From Saussurea involucrata (taxonomy: Eukaryota; Streptophyta; Magnoliopsida; Asterales; Asteraceae), in contig CM066320.1 in assembly GCA_033807775.1 (NCBI GenBank), forward strand, positions 182,763,784 through 182,827,783: a stretch of 64,000 nt of DNA. The letters are read 5' to 3'. Under the pieces are notes generated by a model that saw nothing but the letters and a program-made list of their open reading frames with translations, was not told where the DNA came from and did no database searches. Shown here in pieces: positions 31,534 through 43,296 of the stretch (positions within the stretch are counted from its first letter, which is position 1; each line of letters opens with the position of its first letter). A program made the translations under genes and the position numbers.

Positions 31534-34222
31534 TCTCTCTGAACCGAATTCTCCCTCATGGCAACCCCAAACCCTTCCTCCTTTTCTTCATCTTCTCCAC
31601 TTAAACCAACCCACTTCCACCATTGTTGAAGATATGGAAGCTTGAAGCTTATGTGGAGATTAAGAGCTTTTATTTGGAGGATTCAAGTGGTGAAGGTAAT
31701 CCTTCTCTATCCAAAAGCTAGGGTTTTGTTGTTTTCACCTTATATTCCATTGTGGGCTTTATTGGTGTGATTTTAGTGACGATTGATTAAGGAAACCTTG
31801 TTTTCTTCTTCTATGAGAACTAGGGTTTTGGGTATAAGTTGGGCTTTGATGTAAAATGTTTGGAGAATGATTCTACGTGGTTAGATCTGGTTATTGATGG
31901 TTGGAAATTATGGATCTAGGTTTTGGAAGGTTTGAGCTTGAAGATTCGGGTTTATTCAAAGGAGCTTATGTTTGGGGAAAATCTAGATTTAGCCTAAATC
32001 TAGCAAGGTGAGTTCAAGTTGATTTGTGAAAACGTTGTACATGCCAAAATGTTTATTTTAAAGTATTTGTGTGCTTTATATAAAATTATCACTTGTTGAG
32101 TTAATTAGTGGGTTTTGATTAATCAAAGCGTTGAGCTTTACAAATCTTGTAAAACACCCACATTTGGGGATTTTAAGTGATTGATAAATAAATCACGAGT
32201 GAAAGTGGTTTTGTTAATTTATTGCATAAGGGAAGGTTATTTGGTCAAAATACACTTTTAGTGTTTGTTGAGATTATGCAATATTTATGATATATTACGT
32301 TTTGAAGATGTAAATGTGTGAGTTGGAGATTTTGGTCAATCTCGGCCTTATGAATATTTTGAGAGTTGTAAACCTTTTTTTTGGGCCGATGGCCAATTGA
32401 GAATTTAAAAGGTAAAGATTTTGGGTAACGATGTATTTTGGTTTCGTAACCGTGTGAGCAACACGTATCTAGCCAAACGTTTATTTTGGCCTTCAAATGC
32501 TTGATTTATACTCAAATGAGTCTCTTGAGTGTTTGTCGGTTTTAGTATCTCGGGGTGGAGCCGTGGATGTGTTATGTGCTTAAATTGCGTTTTATTTGAG
32601 TATGTACCTCTTTGAGTGTTTGGTCTTAAATGGGAAGACCGTTTAATGATTTTGTATTCTTAGTACCTTAGGGACTAATGAACTATGGTGGGTTATATGC
32701 ATTGTTGAGTTATAAAAGATTTACGTATACGTATACACACATACATATAGATGCTTATATGATTTGACTTCATTGGGAAAGTCGCAATGAAGGGGTTGTA
32801 AGATTATCATGTCTCGGAGCATGTGTTTGCATGATGTGGGTTAGATGCACTTCATTTGCATGAGTTGATTTTGATAAACGATCATCAGATCTTTTGAGTC
32901 GATGGCTCGGTTTTGGACTCGGTTGAGTCTTGAGGGCATTCGCCCGGTTTTGATAAGCTCGACGTGGGCTTGGGGTTTGATTTGCATGAATTGCATTGTA
33001 TTTGAGATTTACATTATTTGAATGCATTGGTTATTCTTTTGAGGTCATGTATAAATTTTTAAGTCAAGTAAGCTTGTTTTGGATGGTGGGTTTCCAAGGT
33101 AAAGATCCAGTAGGATTGAACTTGGTGGTTTAGACTAGAGATCCGGTGTGGATTGATGTCTCCGTGGACTAAAGACCCGGTTTGGGTTGATGTCACACTA
33201 GGCTAGAGACCGGTTTGGGTTGATGCCTCATTTGACTAAAGATCCGGTTTGGATTGATGTCACAATAGACTAGAGATCCGGTGTGGATTGATATCTCCGT
33301 GGACTAAAGACCCGGTTTGGGTTGATGTCACACTAGGCTAGAGACCCGGTTTGGGTTGATGCCTCATTTGACTAAAGATCCGGTTTGGATTGATGTCACA
33401 ATTGACTAAAGACCTAGATATGGTTGATGTCATATGTTTTCCCATCCATGAAACATGCTTGTATTTTATTATTGTGGTTTAACTTGTGTGTTCGCCACAT
33501 TCGATGAAATCGGGTCTCCCCCGTCACCGAAGGGTGTTGTTTCCGGGTATTTTGTTTATCCGCGTTGCCGGTGTCGTATTATATACGTATGGGTTGTTTT
33601 CTATGATTGATGGACGGTTTTTTATGTTTCATCCTTGTGTGGATGTTTTCTAACTATTGGAGTATTATTCGCATTGATGATTATTTGGGAATTTATTGTT
33701 TATTTACTTCTTGAGTGAGTTTTGGATTTGAGTCCATTGAGAAATGATTTTGATTGGAAGCTTTCCTCACGGAAATTGTGTACAGTTGGAAATCGGGTTG
33801 TCGGGGTATTTTATACAAATCTCCTTTTCGGAAATCATGAGTCAAGTTGAACCTTTTGGTTTATCAATTTGTTTGCTCATGATATAAACTCTTGAACTCA
33901 CTAGGCGTTAGCCTAACCTTTTTAATTGACGGCATGTGCAACAGGTTCAGGTTGGGAATAACTTTAGCTACACTGTGAAGTGATGAGTGCTAGTAGAGTG
34001 CACGAGAAGTGATTTTGCTTAGTGAAGTCTTCCACACTTATTTGGGATTAGCAACTTGTAATTGATTTAAGTAACACCCGCCTTGAGTTATTAGTTGTGG
34101 AAATTGTGATGTTTAAACTTTGAGGTAATTTCAAGGATGATTTGTAGAAAGGATTCTATCCTCTTTTGTTTATTTATCGAGATATTTGTTAGTTGCTCTT
34201 TCCAAATTTTGAGGGTGTTACA
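31243..34222 (+). repeat. Element C 5' LTR (2,980 bp)
   Basis: It runs TGTAACACCCC to GGTGTTACA. Parts: GGACGTCCGC-type palindromes (31280-31420), a CT tract (31504-31541), early donor-like AAG|GTAATC near 31698, strong donor-like CAAG|GTGAGT (32007/32008), a ~40-bp tandem array with GATCCGGT cores (33100-33430), hairpin TAGGC/GCCTA (33902-33915), CTAAC (33913-33917) and acceptor-like GCAACAG (to 33944). The predicted intron would be 1,937 nt. Confidence 0.92.
33100..33430 (+). repeat. ~40-bp tandem array with ATCCGGT cores, element C 5' LTR
   Basis: About eight units of the form GACTAAAGATCCGGTTTGG followed by ATTGATGTCACA, alternating with GGCTAGAGACCCGG variants. The same array lies in the 3' LTR at 60770-61090. 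Confidence 0.9.
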
Positions 34223-34225
34223 AGT

Positions 34226-34237
34226 TGGTATCAGAGC
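34226..34237 (+). other. Primer binding site, tRNA-iMet, element C
   Basis: TGGTATCAGAGC lies three bases after the LTR. The leader downstream contains CACCTGGCCAGTG (34429-34440), the same TGGCCA-loop motif as in the other families, with a shorter stem. Confidence 0.92.
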
Positions 34238-36620
34238 ATAAGTTTGAGAGAACTAGGTGTTGATTTTTGGATACCTAGACTCAAACTAGAGTTCTTTAAG
34301 TAAACGAGCGCGAAATTACACCATTAGGCACTCTAAGATAGGATATTTGGAGGTTGTTGGAGTCACTAGAAACGAGAAGTGACGTCAAGAGTAGCAAGGA
34401 TGATCATGTACGGTACGTTCATAATTGCACCTGGCCAGTGTTATGGTGAACCTACCAGTAACATGAGAGTACTTGAATAACTCTAGCGTGATGACCGTTG
34501 GGGTAGTGAAGGAGTTCTAACCGAGTAGTAGTTAGAAGAGATTGATGATTTTAGCATTTGCCATTTGGAGTGGCGATAAGCATGGTTATTGCATTAAGTG
34601 GACCGTTCGGGTCAAAATTGATGGTTGGATTGGAGCCGTAGGCTTATTGAATTGACCTTGGTTCGAGGAGAAAATTGTAAGGTTAGTCGATGTGACTTTC
34701 AATTTTGCATTAGGATGTTTGAGCATCCGGATGAAGATAGAGTGATCGGAGAAATTGGAGGAGTGTGACCTGGACGTTGAGTGCAGACTAAATATATGCA
34801 CGAAATTTATTTTATTTTTAAAATAAATTGCATCGAGTATTTCTTGTGTTTCAAATCGTCGTATAGACGGCATTGCGAAATTTTGAAAACGTTTGACTCA
34901 CACAAGATTTTAAACCATGATTTTGGAACATGCATGGAATTCTTTTATTACAGACAATTGCAAACCTTGTCGAGACATGTTTTATTCGTTGTCGTGTCCA
35001 ATGCTACTTTCGGATACTGTGATATCCATATTTTAATGTCATTTATGGTTTTGGACAAGTAACCGCGACTTACGACTTTAACATTGGATCTCCTCCACAT
35101 ATATTAAGGTTTGGGCGGAGAGTTACATTCCCTTGTGTCGGTGTTGAGCTTTAATGAGAATTTTGGTTTTTGCGAGTCTTAACGAAGGGGTGTTGTTTTA
35201 TTTTGTGTTGCAACAAAAAGGAATTTTTTTGGAATTATGATGATTTGGTCATAACGCTGTTTTATGCGAGTTGATCATTGAAAACGAAAACTTTGGCGAA
35301 ATTTAATTGGTTGGATGCCGTTGAGTTCCATCGAGTTTGATGGGAGTCCTGTGGAGTATGATGTAATTTCGTTTTACGACGTTTTGCGTTGCATGGGTGA
35401 CACTTTGTCATGTGCATAATTGAATGATTGTGTGCGTTAATCCATGGGTTTTAGTGAGTATTGTGTGTCATACAAATTTTGTTGAGAAATGTGCTTTATG
35501 TCGTATTGCATCAAAAAGAGTGGTTTTGAAGTTTTGATGCCACATGGCTTCTCCTTTGAGAATTGTGGTAGCATATTTTGTTGCAACCTGCTAGGTGTGC
35601 GAATTGATTCATACGTGGCGTGAGTAATGCATATAAGAACATCATGATAGTACGTCTCTAATGTTCTGTTTTATGCACTCTCTTTGTTGGCATTTTGATG
35701 TTCTTTTGTCACAAATGTACTATATTGATTTATTGACACGAATAGTTTTGTAGCCACTATTTTGGGGCGTTAATGCGCATCGCTAGTGTGGTTTAAGGGT
35801 TGAAGTTGATTTGAATTATTTTATGTGCCAATCAAATTATGTGCACGTATCGTTTTCTGAGGTTTTGCGAAAAACACGCTGATGTGTGCGAGCATGGTCA
35901 AAAAGGATTTTATTTACTTGTCATTATATGACTGAATGAGAAGTTTTGAAATTTGATTTGATGAATTTCTACTTTGAAAATTTAGTATTGATTATCTGGT
36001 ATGTGTTATACTATTTCAGAGTGACTACTAAGAAAGTGTTACAGATCGGCATGCAAAATTTTGATTTGAGATTCCTTTTCGATGTTTAAACCGATATTTC
36101 CAAATGATGAAAATATCTTGCTATTCGATTTAAAACTGGGAGATGAACCAAATCATGTCGTGTTTTAACCAAGGTGTGTATATGAAATGCTTCGTTTCTC
36201 TGTGAACAAACTGACACATGCGAAGTTGCTAACGAATTTCAGTTGTGTCGCTTTATGGTTAAAAAGAGAATTTTGGAAAGTAATGTTGTGTAAATCCTTC
36301 TTTTGAAGTTCGTACAAACATTCGGTTGAACACTATTTTAATGTAGGAAATTACTTTGTGTGTTTAGCATGAGTAAATCCGTGATGGAACCCTAGCGGTT
36401 CATTTTTAAAAGTTGTTGAGTACGTTTTGCGTTTCGTTAGTAAATTGATTTGCGATGAATTAGTTTTCAAAAAATGATTTTTCATATGTGGGATGAGTGT
36501 GTCCATGTTTGTGCATCTACCGGCTAGGTAGTGGTAAGTTTTTGTACGTATGTTATGATGGTATAAAAACCTTCGTGTTGAAAAATCTAATGAAAACTTT
36601 ATTGGCATATTTGTTGAGTC
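34238..36620 (+). mobile_element. Element C internal domain, left part (non-coding)
   Basis: About 2.4 kb with no long open frame and no recognised pol or gag motif. Confidence 0.75.
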
Positions 36621-37225
36621 TTGGGATGAGCGTTGAGCACCATTTTCCCGAACCGAACCGGTACTGTACCGAACCCGAACCGATACCATGTATTTGGTTC
36701 GGTATTCGGTTCCGAACATTTCTCAAATTCGGTATTCGGTACCGGGATTTTCCCGAAAAAACCGAAACCGAACCGAAATTTTTAAAAGCAAAGTTTTTTT
36801 TTTAAAATATACTTATCATCTCCTAAATAAAGTTTATCTTGATTGTTGTTAACATTAATTATTATTGTTTCTTGATGTATATACAGAGATTGAAGAGTTG
36901 ATAAACGAACAAAATGGAAAAACGAAAATCGTAAACGAATACGACGATTGTTCAACTTTTGATTTGTTTTGAACTTTTTGATTGTTTGTGATTGGTTTTG
37001 AAACACATTTGAATCACTATGAAGGTATTTAGGTTTACGATTGGTTTTGAGACGCATTTGATACATTTTAAAAATTTTGGTCCTAAGTGGTCCTAGTACC
37101 GTTTTCCCGTCCCGAAACCGAAACCGAACCGGTACCGTACCGATACATACGGTTTGGTTTTCAGTACCACTTTTTAGTCCCAAAAAAATTCGGTACCAAC
37201 CGGTCCGGTCCCGATCTCATCCCTA
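36621..37225. mobile_element. Non-autonomous hAT-like element inside element C (605 bp)
   Basis: The ends TTGGGATGAG and the complement of TAGGGATGAG are flanked by perfect 8-bp duplications GTTGAGTC (36613-36620 and 37226-37233). The arms consist of ACCGAACCGGTAC-type repeats (36650-36780 and 37090-37215) that can fold back. No transposase. It is a relative, not a copy, of the element at 28198-28770. Confidence 0.85.
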
Positions 37226-37233
37226 GTTGAGTC

Positions 37234-37753
37234 TGTCACTTGAAAACCTTGAACTCTTTAGGCTTGGTGAGGTTGAGCAACCCCAGTTAGGGGTGGGGGC
37301 GTGTAGGACCTTTCCGTGAAAGATTGGGTTTCTGACGCGTGTTATTACCATGAGTCGTATGATGTCGGTTGCGGGGTCGAATTATTTATTGTGGGCAACT
37401 AAAAGGTGGGACTTGCGGTGTCTCCTGTTAGTGCTTTTGGTAACCGTTCACGTCGGCAACCTTGTGGTGGGTTGTCGGTTTTGTATGAAGGTCGTGTAGG
37501 ACCCTTTAGACTGTGGGGATGACCATGGATTGGTGGGGATGTTTGAGGAATGAAGCTCGTGTGTGGAGCCCTGTGATGAGTCGAGTTTTGGTGATGTAAC
37601 TAGGTGTCAACTTTTGGATTTCGAGGCCAAGAACCACTAGTGTGATTGAAAGGTGTAGTCCAATTTTTAATAAATTGTGGTATCGGTTATGATGATCTTA
37701 AGTTTGAATCGTGATGAATAGTTTTAGCGGGATGACCCTCCTTATGTGGTAAC
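37234..37753 (+). mobile_element. Element C internal domain, middle part (non-coding)
   Basis: Continuation of element C up to the insertion point of A'. GTAAC at 37749-37753 is the left duplication of A'. No coding motif seen. Confidence 0.7.
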
Positions 37754-37943
37754 TGTAATAACCGTGTTCTTTTTTAGAATAAATGTTAGTTTTGGGGTGA
37801 AAAGTGTGAAAAGAAGAAAATATGGTGTACTTGTGAGAGGGTATAAATGGGTGTAAAACCCTAGGGAATTCTCAATATCTCAAGAGTACTGTGTGTGCGG
37901 CTAAGGTGCGAATGTGTGTGCAGAAGCAAGAAATCAAGCAGTC
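37754..37943 (+). repeat. A' 5' LTR remnant (190 bp)
   Basis: It matches 56753-56943 of the 3' LTR (TGTAATAACCGTG to AATCAAGCAGTC). It then jumps to internal sequence equal to about 1113 in the first family A copy, so more than 1.4 kb of LTR plus the primer site and leader are deleted. Confidence 0.88.
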
Positions 37944-39817
37944 TTTCAAATGTAAGGAACCTGATGGTTTGGTTGGAAGTAGGGTGTCGGCGTTGATTTG
38001 TTGTAACTGCAAACGGTTGACCTTTCTTGAGCGAATAGCCTTCAATGTAAAGTGAGTCATGCATTGCGTTTTCAAACAAGTTACATAAGTCCTTCATGTC
38101 AAAATGTGTGAGTGTGTGTGTGTGCCTTGTAAGTTTCTGGTTTTGAAAATGAGTTGGCGTGTGCAAGTGTGTGCTTGAAGGAAAAGATAAATTTATTTAC
38201 GTGGTGTGATAAATCTCGATCTTGGAGAAATGGTGAATTATTTCACTTCTTTTACGAGTGAGTTAAACTTTGTTGTAAAAATCATAACAATATTTGATCG
38301 CATGGTTTTATGGGTGAAAATGATATGAACACGTTGTTGACATATCAGCGAGTGTGAGAGTCGGTCGACTATCCCAGTGTGGGTGATTTGCTGTATTTTT
38401 TAAAATTTTACACGAAGAGAGTTTCAGTGAATGCACTTTCAATTGATGGACAGGGTTGCGAGATATAGTGGGTTGTGTGTGAGCGATCCTTGAGATCGGT
38501 GTGTGTGTGTGTGTGGTTGTTCTTTATGGAGGTGTCGTGTCATGCATATTAAACCTTGTTTTGTGGAATATTTCGAGTGTGTAAGACGATTTAAATCATT
38601 GAGTTGTCATGCATGAAGGCTATGAACTCGTTAGGTGGTAAGAGATATCGCGCTTAAGAATGTGCAAAGTTCTGAGGGTGGAAAATACGGTTGAGACGTC
38701 GATGGTCGGTTCGTGACCTTGGTGTTACAGTTTAGGGAGGGCGGCGTCTAACTGTAGTATCTCTTTGACTTTAGAAATGCTTGTGTGATGGTAGTCTTTG
38801 CTCTTGTTTGGTAAGTTGACGTGTGGCTGACGGCGGGGGGAGTGTCCCGGGTGATTTCGAAGTAGGCAAGATACTTCGAAAGGTAGCGTTGTGGTATGTG
38901 GATGAAACAGTATCGGTGTGGAGCCGGAGTTGAGGTGGACTTGTATTTAAGCTATTTGTCGGGTAAGTCTGGTGGCTCAAACAAATGAGGATTGTGGGGC
39001 ACAAAGTTAGGTAAGATGTGTGGGAAGAATTAGAATTCGGTGGAAGTCCCCGTTGTCGGAGGCACCGTTGGAGCCTCATCTTCATGTCGGGTGTGGATGT
39101 TGAAGTCAACGACGGTTGTGGAGAGCGTTGTCGGGAAAATTGGTAGTTGGATAGGTGATTCTTCCTATGAGATTGATATGTCGTTTACGAATGAAGTAGT
39201 TAGCACAACTCATGTGGGATACGTGGACTATGTTGGTTTGCAAGGGAGCGCCTTATCATTTGATTTATTTGAGCGTGTCTCAAGTGGATTCCGAAAAGTC
39301 GGTTGGGGATAAAGACTCGATCGAGTGAAGTAGACGGTCATAATTTGTGGTTCATCTAGATTGGAGAAAGGAAAAGTTGTGAGTTTTCTAAATCAAAGCT
39401 TGATGGTACTTGTTTGTTTACTTGTACATACGTACTTATTATTGTGTGATTGCATATGGTTTATTTATGCATAAATCTCAAGTTGATGGTGTGATATACA
39501 TGGGAGGTGTCCCATATGGATTATTCGAACGGACTTGGTATGTTCCCAAGGGCGGGTGTATGCCCTAGATCAGGTCACAGGTGTGTAGTGACCAGGCAGG
39601 AATTCCAATTATATGTTCGTGGATGTTGATTTGCAAAACTAATTATTGCATAATGTTTTCGCAAACTCTTTCAAATATATGTTGTGTTTGGTGTGGAGAA
39701 AGCATGGCCTAGTGTGCGCACAAATGATCGTGAGGATTGAACCTCTAGTGTGTGGGGGTTGTGTGGATAAGATGGTGGTAACTTATACTTAGTGAGCATG
39801 CGAGACATGGTGGTAAT
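37944..39817 (+). mobile_element. A' internal domain, left part
   Basis: Non-coding. It matches roughly 1113-2870 of the first family A copy. It ends at the Copia insertion point, and GTAAT at 39813-39817 is the left duplication. Confidence 0.85.
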
Positions 39818-40787
39818 TGTTGATCCAAACCCTCAGTGATTTGATAATGACCCTCTCTTATATACTTAGTGAAAATTGTAAGTAAACAATATGTATCAGA
39901 GTTTCACTATCGCTGATAAGTACTAAGATCTTACAGTACCGCTGATAGGAACTCTCGCTTTTTAGATTAAACATTCAGCGAACACTGTTCATCATTAATG
40001 CGTTGAATCTGTTCAGTCATTATGATGATCGCTGATAAGTTAGTTGTTTACTTATGATCCCTGAAGACAAGTTTCACGTCAACAAAGGTTCTACGCTGAA
40101 GTCGAAGATCAAGCTCAAGAACCAGCGACAAGTCTCCTAATGAACTGATGCGGATCAGCGAAGACTCAGATTTGTCCACTCAACGTGAAGTATCAAGTAC
40201 AAGACTTCAGCTATCGCTGAACTTTATCATCTGCTGAATAGTAAATGATAATCGCTGAATCAACGAAAGCTGATCATGAAGTCCTCCGTACAAAGTACTT
40301 TTGTCTTAACCACCCTTGCACGCCTCCGTACGAAATGTCAGAAAAGAACCTCCGAATATCTGAAATCGTACAACCACTCTGATACTACACTGTTCATCCT
40401 TACGGCTACTAAGGTTGTCAACCAAGGTCAATGACATGCAACCAACCAGCTGATGACACGTGTAAAGTGTATACTGACTTGCATTAAATGCATGCAGTAT
40501 ATAAAGAGATGAACTCACTTCATTTTGAAGTAACTTGCTAACTCTGGACAAGTTCATATCTCTTATCTCAAGATAGGTTATTATTAGTAATTTCCTTATC
40601 TTTCTTAGTGCAAGAAACCTTAGTGTTCCAACTTGTTTAGATTTAGGTTTATCCTTAATCTTGTCTCCGCAACAAGCTGTAAATTGTTAATGATTTATCA
40701 ATAAACAATTTAGAAAAGTAAAATCTGTGTGTTTGTATTCACCCCCCCCCCCTTCTACAAACTTGTATAGGCCTTTCGGGACCAACA
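39818..40787 (+). repeat. Copia 5' LTR (970 bp)
   Basis: It runs TGTTGATCC to GGGACCAACA. The upstream half holds eight CGCTGA/TCAGCG copies (first at 39911, last at 40258). A G-box CACGTG lies at 40457-40462 and the TATA box TATATAAAG at 40498-40506. A poly-C tract precedes the 3' end. Confidence 0.95.
40457..40506 (+). promoter_or_regulatory. Copia LTR promoter: G-box and TATA box
   Basis: CACGTG (40457-40462) and TATATAAAG (40498-40506) are correctly spaced for a plant core promoter with a bZIP/bHLH site. The cluster of eight CGCTGA hexamers lies 240-590 bp upstream of the TATA box. Confidence 0.65.
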
Positions 40788-40789
40788 AG

Positions 40790-40801
40790 TGGTATCAGAG
40801 C
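40790..40801 (+). other. Primer binding site, tRNA-iMet, Copia element
   Basis: TGGTATCAGAGC lies two bases after the 5' LTR. Confidence 0.95.
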
Positions 40802-40867
40802 GGATTTGTTTAATCTCATAAACAAGATCTAATCTAAGATATTTCTCTTCCTTGCTATTATCTGAAA

Positions 40868-43283
40868 ATGGCCTCCCACACAAACACAAATTATATAGAC
40901 AATGGTTCTCTTGCAAAACCCCCTAGATTTTCCATAGACAACTTCAACTTGTGGAAAAACAGGATGACACTCTTCTTAGAAGGTGTAGACCCTACTATAC
41001 CTTACTATCTTGAGAACGGCCCACACATCCCTGTAACAATTGATCCTTTAGTTCCAGCCACTGCAAATAGACCTGCTATTCCAGAAAGGCTGATTCCTAA
41101 AGATCCATCAGTGGACCGACGAAGATAAGAAGAAAGTGGCTATAGATACAAAAGCCAGATCCATACTATCCATGGCCCTTCCTGACGAAGTCTACCATTC
41201 CGTCATGAACCTGAAATCATCAAAAGCCATGTGGGACACAATATGTGTTCAGTATGAAGGAACGTCTGAAGTCCAGGACTCAAGAAAGATCAACCTGGTA
41301 AGACAATACGAAAGCTTCATTTCTGGTAAGAATGAAACTCTCTCTGAAGTTCACCAACGTTTTAATTGTTTAATTATAGATCTGAAAACTGTTGGTAAGG
41401 AATATTCTAACTTTGAAGTGCTGACAAAGTTTCTAGAATGTTTACCTGAAAGCTGGGACAATTATTCCATGTGTCTCAAGCTATCAAAGGATCTAAGATC
41501 AATGACCCTTGCTACCTTATATGGCACATTGCTGAATCATGAGCAATCTAGCCATCTTAAGAAGAATCTTGTAAAAGATTCCAAAAGCACCCCTGTTGCT
41601 TTAATCTCAGAGGAACCTTCTACTCAGCGACCTTCGGTCACTATCACTGAGTTAGAGAGTAACTCTGAAAGGTCATCAGATTCTGATTTTTCAGATGATG
41701 ATGAATCCTTGGCTCTCCTAACTAAAAAGTTCAGGAGATTCGCCAAGAAGAAAATGTTTAGAAAGAACAAACCTCTTTCCATAACTGACAAGCCTAAATC
41801 ATCAGCTTTTGTTGATAAGGCTACTGCTACTTGTTTCAACTGCGAAAAGACAGGTCATTTCGCTAATGAGTGCAGGTCAAAGAAAATCATGAGACCTTCA
41901 GCTTTTACAAAGAAATCCTTTGTTCCAAGGAATAAAGATGACAAATACTCAAAGCTGAAGGAGAAGTATGCAAAGCTGAAAAGCTTTAAGAAGAAAGGAA
42001 AGGGCCTGATGGCTGACTATGATTGGGCTGCTTCTGATGAAGAAGCCTCATCATCTGATTCTGAAGATGATGAAGCAAATCAATGTCTCATGGCCAAGAT
42101 TGAAGAAGAGGAAGAAAGTTCAGACATTCCCTCCACTTCAACATCTGCCATTCAGGTATCACCTTCTTTCTTTACCAATATTGCAAATATTGATGAAGCT
42201 GATAGTCTCCGTAAAATCGATCTATTGACTAGAAGTTTATACGAAGCCATGAACGGCAAAGTTGTGGTTGAAAACCAAAATCTTGATCTCGCTGAAAAGC
42301 TTAAAAACTGTCACCTTCAAATAGAAAAGCTTTCTAAAATTGAAAATGATTTTAAAGATCAAGTCTATTTAAATCAGCTAGTCAAAATCGAACGAGCAGA
42401 AGTTATCGCTGCATTAAAAGCTGAACAAGCTACTGTTGAAGGATGGTGTAATTCTTCAACAAAGATCACTGAGATAATTAAGGCTCAGATTCCTCTGAGT
42501 GATAAACGTGGTCTGGGTTATAAATATGATACTCCAAAACCAACCACTGAACGTTCAATGCTTAAATTTGGAACGTTCGTATCCTCAGTCGCTGACACTT
42601 CATCATCTCAGTGCTCCTCGTCCATTACACCAATCCCTGAGGAAACTCCTACCTCCTCAAAAGGTAAGGAGAAAATGGTTTATTCAAAACCTACCTCTGT
42701 CTCTAAAGACAAAGGTAAAGGAATTGTTATTTATCAAAATCCTCAGAAGGGTACCTTAGTACCAAAGCTGAATGCTTCTAAAGCCTCAGTGACCTACCCC
42801 TCTGGATCTAGAAAGTTGATCTCTGGATCTATTCAGCGATCTACTCCTAGACTCAGAGTGGATATCCTTGGTAAAAAATCTGAAGAACTGAATGTTCGTC
42901 CCATTTCTAAAGCCAATAGTTTACTTGGTGCTGGCACTTCTAATTCAAAATTAAAAGCTCAGCATACAAGTGGTCCTAGAACTACTTTTAGTTATAGGAA
43001 ATGTTATCACTGTGGACTTACCGATCATATTGCTAGTAAGTGCCCCACAGCCACCAAAGCTGAAAAGATAGCTAAGGTGAAGATTGCCCCCAAGGCAAAG
43101 AAGACCAACCCTGGTGCAAATCAGGTCAAGGTGACTCCTACCACTGAGGTTAAGAAATTAACCAAAGTGAAGAAAGACAAAGCTGAATCTTCAAATGCTG
43201 CGAAGACCGCTGAACCTTCCATTCCAACTACTTCCACTGACAAACGTGTATACATGGTTAAGTGGGTACCCAAGCAAAACTAA
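40868..43283 (+). pseudogene. Copia gag, one frameshift
   Basis: The ATG at 40868 opens a frame with the Copia gag start (PPRFSIDNFNLWKNRM). The frame is lost near 41107-41112, about 80 codons in, and resumes in another frame at TGG 41112, running to TAA at 43283 (about 724 codons). The second part holds the rest of the UBN2-type gag core (ESWDNYSMCLKLSKDL), a first zinc knuckle CFNCEKTGHFANEC (41832-41873), a long charged spacer, and a second knuckle CYHCGLTDHIASKC (43002-43043). The knuckles are almost 390 residues apart, which is unusual. The end ...WVPKQN is typical of Sirevirus gag. Pol follows in a different frame. Confidence 0.9.
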
Positions 43284-43296
43284 TCTTCCTTTGTAA

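Noticed and set aside
33100..33430. Regular repeat-spacer array in the element C LTR
   Set aside because: The intervals are themselves repeated, so it is a tandem repeat, not spacers.
40741..40752. Poly-C run as a G-quadruplex site
   Set aside because: A single homopolymer run at the LTR end. No set of four G-runs is present, and its length differs between LTRs as expected from slippage.
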